Positions 1 through 5,292 of a stretch of 5,308 nucleotides of DNA are shown here, piece by piece. The notes below the pieces were generated by a model. It made no database searches. It was given only the letters and a program-made list of their open reading frames with translations, and was not told the origin of the DNA. The position numbers and the translations under genes are program-made. Source of the DNA: Fibrobacter sp. (GTDB taxonomy: Bacteria > Fibrobacterota > Fibrobacteria > Fibrobacterales > Fibrobacteraceae); assembly GCA_021443065.1 (NCBI GenBank), contig JABUUR010000358.1, forward strand, positions 1 through 5,308. The letters run 5' to 3'. Within the stretch, counting starts at the first letter, position 1, and the number at the start of each line of letters is the position of its first letter.

Positions 1-59
1 GTGCCTCGGACGCTCAGTTCAATGCGGCTGACGGTCTTTAAAACTTCTTTATCAAGCAT
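1..59 (-). CDS. N-terminal fragment of a probable DUF58-family protein (runs off the window)
   Basis: Only the first 19 codons are present, starting at the ATG whose complement is at 57-59 and leaving the window at position 1. The readable N-terminus is MLDKEVLKTVSRIELSVRG. This resembles the opening of DUF58 proteins, which typically have a short helix ending in R-[RK]-[IL]-E-[IL]-x-[TV]-R just before the GxYHSxFKGxG region; that diagnostic part lies outside the window. DUF58 genes often sit next to MoxR-type AAA+ ATPase and von Willebrand (Bat-like) genes, so such genes may follow further left. An AAGAGA stretch about seven bases before the ATG could act as a weak ribosome site, and TATATT at 83-88 (minus strand) could be its -10 box. 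The coding start is fairly convincing; the family call rests on few residues. Confidence 0.5.
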   Translation of the reverse strand, partial: MLDKEVLKTVSRIELSVRG

Positions 60-82
60 TACAATTCTCTTTTTCGAGAACT

Positions 83-88
83 AATATA
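83..88 (-). promoter_or_regulatory. Possible -10 box (TATATT) for the leftmost minus-strand gene
   Basis: TATATT read on the minus strand lies about 24 bases before the ATG at 59. This would place transcription start near 76 and give a leader of about 17 bases. No good -35 hexamer is visible at 16-18 bases upstream, so the call is weak. A 5-bp inverted repeat (TTCTC 65-69, GAGAA 76-80) lies between this box and the start codon. Confidence 0.25.
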
Positions 89-133
89 CAAAATTCAGAA
101 ATATGAAAGTAAGTTGGCTCAAATGCAAAAGTT

Positions 134-177
134 TTTCAAAAGGCCTTAATCTACAAATAGAAAAAAGCCCTTTGAAA
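134..177. repeat. Inverted repeat in the divergent intergenic region
   Basis: TTTCAAAAGGC (134-144) and GCCCTTTGAAA (167-177) pair at 10 of 11 positions, with one A-C mismatch, around a 22-base AT-rich spacer. It sits between two divergent starts (59 and 331). That suits an operator or a hairpin in one leader better than a terminator, because there is no upstream gene end on either strand. The function is unknown. Confidence 0.4.
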
Positions 178-202
178 CAAGAGTGAATAACAGCGTATTC
201 TT

Positions 203-224
203 GTAGAAAACGCTAGTTTTCTGC
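203..224. repeat. Short palindrome/hairpin with a 4-base loop
   Basis: AGAAAAC (205-211) and GTTTTCT (216-222) are perfect inverted arms around GCTA. The stem extends outward to nine pairs if one T-G wobble is allowed. It lies about 50 bases upstream of the TATAAA box at 271-276, so it could be a regulator-binding site for the downstream DUF1232 gene. AT-rich sequence produces such palindromes by chance fairly often, so the functional call is tentative. Confidence 0.35.
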
Positions 225-270
225 AAATTCGTGTAAATTTCAGGGTGCAGCACTTTCCTGCCAGTCTTTT

Positions 271-276
271 TATAAA
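271..276 (+). promoter_or_regulatory. Possible -10 box (TATAAA) of the DUF1232 gene
   Basis: TATAAA lies 54 bases before the ATG at 331, in an AT-rich run that gives way to GC-rich leader sequence. Transcription would start near 283, giving a leader of about 47 bases. No convincing -35 hexamer is seen around 248-254, so either the promoter depends on an activator or the box is chance. Confidence 0.3.
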
Positions 277-319
277 TTTAATCCGTAAGAAAGCGCGGAA
301 GGGCTCCTCAGGCCCGTCT

Positions 320-324
320 GGAGG
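320..324 (+). promoter_or_regulatory. Strong Shine-Dalgarno site (GGAGG)
   Basis: GGAGG ends six bases before the ATG at 331, near-ideal spacing, and fixes that start codon. It is the only textbook Shine-Dalgarno site in the window, in contrast to the Fic and methyltransferase starts, which have none. A CTCC at 304-307 could pair with GGAG at 320-323 and partly mask the site. Confidence 0.7.
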
Positions 325-330
325 TTTGGA

Positions 331-804
331 ATGGCAAAAGAAAAAGAGGAAAAAATCCTGGAAGGCGAAGTTCGCGATATGGAGGACCTGAAGACGCGGA
401 AAAATGCCGGGAAAGGAACCGGCGGTCCGTGCGACGGTTCTTCTAGTGCATCTTCCAAATCATCTTCTAACGGTTCTTTTGGTGGAAACGGCACACCTAA
501 GGATTCCAGGGGTTCCTCTGTCGCATGGAAGGCCTTGTCCGTATTTGTAATGATGCTGGCGGTGGCTTACGACCTTTCGCCAATAGATGCCATACCGGAT
601 GGGGTCCCGCTGTTGGGCCTGCTGGATGATGTGGTCTTTACCCTCATGGCCCTTCTGAATTTGTACCAGCATTTTTCCAAAAAACAGGATTCACCCTTGC
701 TGAAATTCGTCAGGTACATTAAGTGGACCCTTGTGGCGCTGGTGGTCATGGCTGCCGTTATGGTGGGCGGGCTGATCACCTTGATTGTCCATCTGGTGAC
801 TTAG
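331..804 (+). CDS. DUF1232 (YkvA-like) small membrane protein
   Basis: A 157-residue protein. Residues 1-30 are charged and 31-63 form a Ser/Gly/Asn-rich low-complexity linker. The DUF1232 core follows at about 66-112: YDLSPIDAIPD (80-90) and the GLLDDVV segment with paired aspartates (99-100) match the family signature of Y-x-[IL]-SPxDxIPDxxPxxGxxDD. A short basic stretch (117-131) leads into a strongly hydrophobic segment at about 132-156, almost certainly a transmembrane helix at the extreme C-terminus. The DUF1232 core is itself hydrophobic and probably membrane-associated. The biochemical role of the family is not established. The start is supported by GGAGG at 320-324. The gene is divergent from the DUF58-like gene and convergent with the AAA+ gene, with only 45 bases to that gene's stop, so it is probably a single-gene transcript. 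The long flexible N-terminal extension is the unusual part. Confidence 0.88.
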   Translation: MAKEKEEKILEGEVRDMEDLKTRKNAGKGTGGPCDGSSSASSKSSSNGSFGGNGTPKDSRGSSVAWKALSVFVMMLAVAYDLSPIDAIPDGVPLLGLLDDVVFTLMALLNLYQHFSKKQDSPLLKFVRYIKWTLVALVVMAAVMVGGLITLIVHLVT

Positions 805-806
805 CC

Positions 807-842
807 CTGAATCTAACTCTGAATCTAACTCTGAATTTAGCC
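807..842. repeat. Three tandem 12-bp repeats between convergent genes
   Basis: CTGAATCTAACT occurs twice exactly (807-818, 819-830), followed by a diverged third copy CTGAATTTAGCC (831-842). The array fills nearly all of the space between the DUF1232 stop (802-804) and the AAA+ stop (850-852). The last copy overlaps a small hairpin: TTTAG at 836-840 with CTAAA at 850-854. No U-tract follows on either strand, so it is not a classical intrinsic terminator. Replication slippage is the likely origin. Confidence 0.75.
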
Positions 843-849
843 TTTGGGA

Positions 850-3210
850 CTAAAAGCCGATGCTTCGTCCGGCCTTGTCGTCCTTGTAACTCAATTCCTT
901 GCGGAGTTCCGCCTCGATGCGTTCGGGGGTCTTGCTTGTGGCGGGCAGGTAACGCATTCGGCCGTTTACCGCATTGAAATCGCCCGGAGTGAGCATGGGG
1001 AGGTTCGCAATGCTGTTGGGGCATTCCGTGTCTGGGAAGAACACGTTCCACATGTGGCGAATGCCTTCGGGCTTCAAGTAGTCAAAACCGACCTTGATGG
1101 CGAAACGGCGGGATCCTGCAGGGTCCAGGCGGCTTTCGAAGTTGGTGGCCGCGATAAAGATGCCCTTGAAGTTTTCCATCTGGGTCAGAAGTTCGTTGAC
1201 CTTGGACACCTCGAAATCCCGGAAGGCTTCGGCGCGGTTGCCCAGTATGCTGTCGGCTTCGTCAAAGAACAGGATGGACTTGGTGCGTCTGGCCTCCTCG
1301 AAGGCTGCGGCAATCTGCGCCTCGGTCTGGCCGACGTACATTCCCAGCAGGTCGCTCGCGCGTTTGATAATCAGGTTGCGCCCCAGTTGACGGGCGATGT
1401 AGCGGACGAATTCGGTCTTGCCGGTGCCCGGGGGGCCGTAGAGCAAAATGTTCAGGGAGTTGGGGGCGTCGTCCTCTTCCAGGGTGGTCCAAATCTTGTC
1501 GTAGTTGTGTATGACCTCCATGATTTCGCTGGTGGAGTCCTTGATGTTCAGGCCTTCCAGGGAATAACTGGGCGCATGGCTTTCCACATCCTTGAGGCTC
1601 CCCGTGCGGATGCCCATAAGTTGGGTGTGGGCCTTGAGCAGGCGGGCCATGGTCTTGTAGTTTTCGCCCTCGGTGGTGGCTCCGCAACCCAAAAGTCCCT
1701 TGGTGTGCTGCACCGCAAGTGCCAGGCCCCCTGCCATGGCGGGGTATTCTACCACAAGGCGCATCTTTTCTTCGTCAGAAAAAAGCCCCTCGGCGTCCTG
1801 GGCCTTGAGTACAGAATTCAGCACACTGAGTCGTTCGTCCTTTGCCAGGGGCTTGAACGCCATGGAAAAGTCGAAACGGCGGCGGGTGCTGTCTTCTACA
1901 AAGTGCATGCTGTTGCTGATCCAGATGACGGGCGTCCGCAGACTTTCAAAGAAATGGTTCAGGGAACCCTTTTCACCGTAATTTAAGACCATGTCGGCTT
2001 CGTCCACCAGGATGAAACCGGGATTGTGTTCGCAATGCCAGTCGGCAAGGGTAATGGCCCGCAGGCGGTACTGCAAAAGGTTTGCGTTGCGAGAATCCGT
2101 GCGACGGTATCCGCCGATTTCGTCGTCGTCCACATCGATGCTGATTTCCCACAGGGGCACGCCCAGTTCCTTTGCCAATGCCCTGGAAAGTTCCGTTTTG
2201 CCGGTGCCGGGAACGCCGTGGAGAAGAATGTTCAAGGGCTTTTCGCGTTTGTGGTTTTTCAAGAGCGTAAGCAACAGTTTTGCATCGGGATTGGCACCTT
2301 GCAATTGCTGGAAACTGACGGTGGCTTCGGGAGCCTCCTTGAAGGCCTTCATTTCGGTACCGTCGGAAAAACCGCTAAGGAACCTGCCCACCTCTTTGGG
2401 AATGTTGAAGTGGTCGTCCAGAAGGTTCAACTTGTTTAAGGCGCTGTTCTTGCCGAAAAGGGCGGACAGTTTTTCTATGCTGAAACCGGTGGCCCGGGAA
2501 ATGTTTTCCAGGCCGTTGTTGTTGTTGTCGTTGTCGCGAAAACGGTGGTGACGCAGGAATGTGCGCTCGGATTCCATGAATTCCAGGTCGTTGCTGTCCC
2601 GGAGCCATAGGTAAATGAGAAGTTCCAGCTCGTCGTTGTTCAGACGGTAAATCTTCTTGATTTTTTGTACCCGCTTGAATGAAGGATCCTTTTCGCTGAT
2701 GCCTTTGCGAAGGGTAGACATGGCGTATTCCATGAAATGCGTGCAGGTCATGTTCTGCAGTTCATGGTAGAGATTGGGCGCCATGTCGTCGGAATCCATG
2801 TTCTGAAGAACCTTCAGAAAGTTTGCGGCGACGTTTTTGGAGCAATTGGCCTTGGATTCGTCAAGGTAGCGCTTTACGGCCCTGAGCAGACGGGGGCAGC
2901 AGACATCCGTACGGAGATTATTTTCTTCGTTGAATAAAAAATCAAGGCTTTCCTCTTCGGGGGCCTTGTGCTTTTGTTTCTTCAAGAAACGCTTGAAGTA
3001 GTTTACGACTTCGTCCACAAAGGACAAGTTTTGCTTTTCGTCCATCAGGCGGATTGCAATTTCGAAATTGATGCATTCGGGGTTCGCCTGGAGGATTCGC
3101 ACCCAGTATTCAAGAATTTTCAGCGTAGAAAAGACCATGTTGGGCTTTACGGCGGATTTTTCGGAGTTTTTTTCCAGATTGTTGACGATGTTGCTGAAGT
3201 ATGCGTTCAT
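850..3210 (-). CDS. Two-module AAA+ ATPase (CDC48-like, COG0464 type)
   Basis: A 786-residue cytoplasmic protein with no signal peptide or membrane segment. Residues 1-300 are mostly helical with no recognised domain and include an acidic/Asn-rich patch (226-232). Module 1 spans about 300-520: Walker A GVPGTGKT (332-339), Walker B FILVDEAD (399-406), sensor-1 Asn in WISNS (430-434) and Arg-finger-like RRRFD (443-447). Module 2 spans about 555-760: Walker A GPPGTGKT (592-599), pore-loop-like MYVG (624-627), Walker B ILFFDEAD (646-653), sensor-1 IAATN (686-690) and SRRF (700-703). Both modules keep the Walker B Asp-Glu pair, so both should hydrolyse ATP. Such proteins usually form ring hexamers that remodel or unfold protein partners; the substrate here is unknown. 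No protease domain is fused. The ATG at 3210 is supported by AAAGG and AAAAAGGG stretches just upstream. It follows the Fic gene on the same strand after 75 bases that include a possible own promoter. Similar two-module proteins occur in other bacteria without a settled function. Confidence 0.9.
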   Translation of the reverse strand: MNAYFSNIVNNLEKNSEKSAVKPNMVFSTLKILEYWVRILQANPECINFEIAIRLMDEKQNLSFVDEVVNYFKRFLKKQKHKAPEEESLDFLFNEENNLRTDVCCPRLLRAVKRYLDESKANCSKNVAANFLKVLQNMDSDDMAPNLYHELQNMTCTHFMEYAMSTLRKGISEKDPSFKRVQKIKKIYRLNNDELELLIYLWLRDSNDLEFMESERTFLRHHRFRDNDNNNNGLENISRATGFSIEKLSALFGKNSALNKLNLLDDHFNIPKEVGRFLSGFSDGTEMKAFKEAPEATVSFQQLQGANPDAKLLLTLLKNHKREKPLNILLHGVPGTGKTELSRALAKELGVPLWEISIDVDDDEIGGYRRTDSRNANLLQYRLRAITLADWHCEHNPGFILVDEADMVLNYGEKGSLNHFFESLRTPVIWISNSMHFVEDSTRRRFDFSMAFKPLAKDERLSVLNSVLKAQDAEGLFSDEEKMRLVVEYPAMAGGLALAVQHTKGLLGCGATTEGENYKTMARLLKAHTQLMGIRTGSLKDVESHAPSYSLEGLNIKDSTSEIMEVIHNYDKIWTTLEEDDAPNSLNILLYGPPGTGKTEFVRYIARQLGRNLIIKRASDLLGMYVGQTEAQIAAAFEEARRTKSILFFDEADSILGNRAEAFRDFEVSKVNELLTQMENFKGIFIAATNFESRLDPAGSRRFAIKVGFDYLKPEGIRHMWNVFFPDTECPNSIANLPMLTPGDFNAVNGRMRYLPATSKTPERIEAELRKELSYKDDKAGRSIGF

Positions 3211-3212
3211 GT

Positions 3213-3246
3213 GATATAACCCTTTTTACCTTTCAAGAGTTATATC
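3213..3246 (-). promoter_or_regulatory. Palindrome over the start region of the AAA+ gene: candidate operator or leader hairpin
   Basis: Arms GATATAAC (3213-3220) and GTTATATC (3239-3246) are perfect inverted repeats. In minus-strand RNA they extend to ten pairs with one G-U wobble, around a 14-base loop. The promoter-distal arm ends two bases before the AAA+ ATG, and the loop and inner stem carry the purine-rich ribosome site. Folding in RNA could therefore limit translation. As DNA, the arms have a 26-bp centre-to-centre distance, suitable for a dimeric DNA-binding protein. The neighbouring Fic protein has a winged-helix domain and is a natural candidate binder (inference). Confidence 0.5.
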
Positions 3247-3269
3247 GTATTTTTTTTGAAATTTGTAAA
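3239..3269 (-). promoter_or_regulatory. Possible promoter of the AAA+ gene
   Basis: On the minus strand, TTTACA (3264-3269) resembles a -35 box. It is followed after 17 bases by GATATA (3241-3246), or after 19 bases by TATAAC (3239-3244). The spacer contains an A-rich run. The -10 would lie within the upstream arm of the palindrome at 3213-3246, so a bound repressor would block it. The match is moderate, and read-through from the Fic gene is an alternative. Confidence 0.35.
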
Positions 3270-3285
3270 AAGATTTTGGCGGTTT

Positions 3286-4275
3286 CTACAAAGTGGAGTA
3301 GCGGGTGCTTCGACCGCCCTTGTTTTCGGCTTTCAGCACCCCCTTTTGGATCAAGGACTGTATATCCCGAAGGGCGGAATCGTGGCTTACCCCGGTAAGG
3401 GCTGCGGCGTCCCTTGCAGAAAAAGGGCGGGGAAGGGTTCCGTTTCGGATTCCGTCCAGGAGCGTGCGCTCTCTCGGGGTGAAGTGGGTGTCCTTGAACT
3501 TCTGGCGGAATTGCAATTGCTGTACCGCCTGCATCAGTTTTTGCTGGCTTTCTTCAACGGCACTCCGGAACATTTTCAAGAACCACAGAATCCATTGGGT
3601 AAGGTCGCCGTTTCCTTGCTGAGCCTTGGCAAGTATCTTGAAGTATTCATCCCTGTTCTTTAGAATCTGCAGGTTCAGGGCGCAACAGCAGCGGGTGGCG
3701 CCTTCGCTGCGGGCTAAAAGCATGGTGCTAAGGGTTCGGGCCATGATCCCGTTGCCGTCGTCGAAGGGGCGGATGGTCAAGAACCAGAACTGGGCGATGG
3801 CCGCTTTCAGAACACCGTCTTCGGTGCTCGTTTCGAACCAGTGGAGAAACCGGTTCATTTCCTGCTCAATTCTGCCCGGCGAAACTCCCCAGGCGTTTTC
3901 CTTGGAACGAAACTGCCTTACCTTGTTCTGGCCCACGGCGGCATGCCATGCAAAGAGCCTTTCTGCGGTCAAGGGCAGGTTTGCGTTGTGCAACGCTCCC
4001 AGGATGTTGCGGACTTTGGCGGTGGCGTCGTTCATCTTTTGGATTTCGACTTGAAAGTATTCCTGGTCCTTGTCTGTAACACCGTCGTCGTCTATGGAAA
4101 ACGTTGCCCATATGTCCTGGGCCAGGGTCTCTCTTTCGTCGTTACGGTCGTTCACCAAATCGTATATACCCAGCAATTTCCCTTCTTGCAGCCGCGCCTG
4201 TCCCAGGGCGTCCATGACACTCTGGAAATTATAACGGAAACTAGTCCAGTCGGGATATTGGTGGATATAAAGCAT
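3286..4275 (-). CDS. Fic-fold protein of the DUF4172 type with degenerate active site and C-terminal winged helix
   Basis: A 329-residue protein counted from the ATG at 4275. That start is chosen because MLYIHQYPDW matches the usual beginning of DUF4172 (YIHxxPDW); an ATG at 4326 would add 17 residues and run into the divergent methyltransferase gene. Residues 1-90 are the DUF4172 domain. Residues about 100-215 are the Fic domain, and about 265-329 form a winged helix (TGVSHDSALRDIQSLIQKGVL, then GGRSTRY). Active Fic enzymes transfer AMP or similar groups using HPFx(D/E)GNGRxxR. Here the segment at 168-180 is I-R-P-F-D-D-G-N-G-I-M-A-R: catalytic His is Arg169 (codon CGC, 3769-3771) and the GNGR Arg is Ile177; Arg180 is kept. 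The inhibitory motif normally like TSxIEGE reads TFSIDDD (58-64), so its Glu is Asp62. The region before the Fic motif that forms the flap looks shortened. The frame is intact throughout, so this is probably a maintained pseudoenzyme or regulator, not a decaying gene. The AAA+ gene follows on the same strand. Confidence 0.88.
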   Translation of the reverse strand: MLYIHQYPDWTSFRYNFQSVMDALGQARLQEGKLLGIYDLVNDRNDERETLAQDIWATFSIDDDGVTDKDQEYFQVEIQKMNDATAKVRNILGALHNANLPLTAERLFAWHAAVGQNKVRQFRSKENAWGVSPGRIEQEMNRFLHWFETSTEDGVLKAAIAQFWFLTIRPFDDGNGIMARTLSTMLLARSEGATRCCCALNLQILKNRDEYFKILAKAQQGNGDLTQWILWFLKMFRSAVEESQQKLMQAVQQLQFRQKFKDTHFTPRERTLLDGIRNGTLPRPFSARDAAALTGVSHDSALRDIQSLIQKGVLKAENKGGRSTRYSTL

Positions 4276-4281
4276 CGGGTA

Positions 4282-4296
4282 AAAATTATAAATTTT
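4282..4296. promoter_or_regulatory. Compact divergent promoter region centred on a 15-bp palindrome
   Basis: Only 25 bases (4276-4300) separate the Fic start from the methyltransferase start. AAAATT (4282-4287) and AATTTT (4291-4296) are perfect inverted arms around ATA. TATAAT lies on the minus strand at 4285-4290 and TATAAA on the plus strand at 4287-4292. If these are the -10 boxes, both transcripts would begin within a few bases of their start codons, with no room for a Shine-Dalgarno site, and the two promoters would overlap and exclude each other. Any -35 elements would lie inside the opposite gene; none is obvious. Confidence 0.45.
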
Positions 4297-4300
4297 GTTT

Positions 4301-5143
4301 ATGCAGAAAATTGATACATGGTACAAGGCCCAGGGCTATTGCTCTGAAGAAGAATACGAAATTGCAAGCTACCTGCTTTTTGAAGCTGGCGTTGCAACGT
4401 TGGAAGAGTTGGACCCGGAAGAAGATGGCCGCATGGACTTTTGCTTTTATACAGGCGACAAGGACGAACGGGACCGCATCGTGGCCCAGTTCCCCCAGTA
4501 TCATTTTGAATTGACCGAGGAACCCGCAAAGGATTGGGACAAGTGGTGGCGCGACCGTGCCCAGCCTGTGGCGGTAAGCCCCCATCTGGTTGTTCGACCC
4601 CCATGGGTTGAATTCCATGCCGAAGATCTAGAAACCGTCGTGCTGGAACTTGAAGCAAAGACTGCCTTTGGAACCGGTGAACACGATACTACCAGCAGCT
4701 GCGCCCACCTGATGGAAGAAATTGATTTTAAGGGGAAGTCCGTTCTGGATATCGGGACCGGTACCGGCATTCTTGCCATGTTCGCCCGGCGCAAGGGTGC
4801 AAAACTTGCGGTAGGGACAGAAATCGACCCCCTGACCATTCCCTGCATCGCAGAAAACTTTGAACGGAACGGTTTTGAATCCTGCGATTGCGTGTTGGGC
4901 TTTTTGGATGCTTTCAAGGACGGTACCAAGTTCGACGTAATCCTCTGCAACATGATTCGCAGTGAATTGTGGCCCCTCCGTGACGACATCGAGGACCTGC
5001 TTGCCGAAGGCGGAGAACTGGTGATTTCTGGCCAACTGGCTACGGAGCGTGATTACATCATCAAGTGGTTTGAAGAAGCTGGCTTCGCCGTTACCCTGGA
5101 GCGAACCTCCGGGGAGTGGTGGAGCGTCCTTGCCCACTCCTAA
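4301..5143 (+). CDS. prmA: PrmA-like ribosomal protein L11 methyltransferase
   Basis: A 280-residue class I S-adenosylmethionine-dependent methyltransferase, close to the usual PrmA length of about 290. Residues 1-75 form the small N-terminal domain that in PrmA binds L11. The family signature FGTGEHDTT is at 123-131, with SAM-binding motif I VLDIGTGTG at 148-156 and the acidic ribose-binding position in TEIDP (173-177). CNMI (216-219) takes the place of the usual ANIL, followed by ELVISGQL (239-246) and a C-terminal EWWSVLAH resembling the family's EWxxL ending. PrmA trimethylates lysines and the N-terminus of ribosomal protein L11 and is usually not essential. The ATG at 4301 is preferred over the in-frame TTG at 4295. 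No Shine-Dalgarno site is visible upstream. It is divergent from the Fic gene. The CNMI change makes a related protein methyltransferase possible, but PrmA is the best fit. Confidence 0.87.
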   Translation: MQKIDTWYKAQGYCSEEEYEIASYLLFEAGVATLEELDPEEDGRMDFCFYTGDKDERDRIVAQFPQYHFELTEEPAKDWDKWWRDRAQPVAVSPHLVVRPPWVEFHAEDLETVVLELEAKTAFGTGEHDTTSSCAHLMEEIDFKGKSVLDIGTGTGILAMFARRKGAKLAVGTEIDPLTIPCIAENFERNGFESCDCVLGFLDAFKDGTKFDVILCNMIRSELWPLRDDIEDLLAEGGELVISGQLATERDYIIKWFEEAGFAVTLERTSGEWWSVLAHS

Positions 5144-5184
5144 TTGAATTTATCTTCCGCGACGGCGTGAGGTAAACTGTACCG

Positions 5185-5205
5185 GGGACCCGTCAGAACC
5201 GTCCC
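5185..5205. repeat. Weak inverted repeat downstream of the methyltransferase gene
   Basis: GGGAC (5185-5189) and GTCCC (5201-5205) are inverted around 11 bases, extendable by one G-T wobble. It lies about 40 bases after the methyltransferase stop. No run of T follows, so it would be a poor intrinsic terminator on its own. Confidence 0.25.
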
Positions 5206-5218
5206 TCGCTTTGCTGCG

Positions 5219-5292
5219 TTTGTCCTCCCGGCCATACATCTGTTTGTCATCCCGGCCTCCGCGCCGGGATCCCTTGGCGGTGTCCTCCCGGC
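5219..5292. repeat. Three copies of a GTCMTCCCGGC intergenic repeat
   Basis: GTCCTCCCGGC occurs at 5222-5232 and 5282-5292, and GTCATCCCGGC at 5246-5256. The first two are preceded by TTT. The spacing is irregular (24 and 36 bases), so this is a dispersed small element family and not a CRISPR array. CATCCCGGC-type motifs like this are common between genes in several bacterial groups. The array may continue beyond the window end. Confidence 0.6.
5249..5270. terminator. GC-rich hairpin, possible terminator or repeat-element stem
   Basis: ATCCCGGC (5249-5256) and GCCGGGAT (5263-5270) form a perfect 8-bp stem around the 6-base loop CTCCGC. The stem is strong, but no T-tract follows on either strand. 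It is more likely the folded part of the CATCCCGGC repeat element than a classical terminator. It could still end transcription from the methyltransferase gene or from a convergent gene beyond the window. Confidence 0.4.

Noticed and set aside
836..854. Intrinsic terminator between the convergent genes
   Set aside because: The TTTAG/CTAAA stem is short and AT-rich, and no T-tract follows on either strand.
844..1986. A 380-codon open frame on the plus strand, opposite the AAA+ gene
   Set aside because: It is antisense to the two conserved ATPase modules, shows no recognisable domain and has the composition expected from the complementary frame of a GC-rich-third-position gene.
3286..4275. Calling the Fic gene a pseudogene because of its active-site losses
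   Set aside because: The frame is uninterrupted, all domains are present in order and the C-terminal winged helix is well preserved. The losses affect specific functional residues, which suits a pseudoenzyme better than a decaying gene.
4295..4300. TTG start for the methyltransferase, two codons before the ATG
   Set aside because: An ATG follows at once at 4301, the extra residues add nothing to the family alignment, and the TTG lies within the presumed promoter palindrome.
3841..4314. A 157-codon open frame on the plus strand opposite the Fic gene
   Set aside because: The opposite strand encodes conserved DUF4172/Fic sequence, and this frame shows no family motif or ribosome site.
4276..4326. 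A 17-residue N-terminal extension of the Fic protein from the ATG at 4326
   Set aside because: Relatives begin near YIHxxPDW, which matches the ATG at 4275. The extension would cross the divergent promoter region and the start of the methyltransferase gene.
5219..5292. CRISPR array
   Set aside because: The repeats are only 11-14 bases, the spacing is irregular (24 and 36 bases), and no cas gene is in the window.
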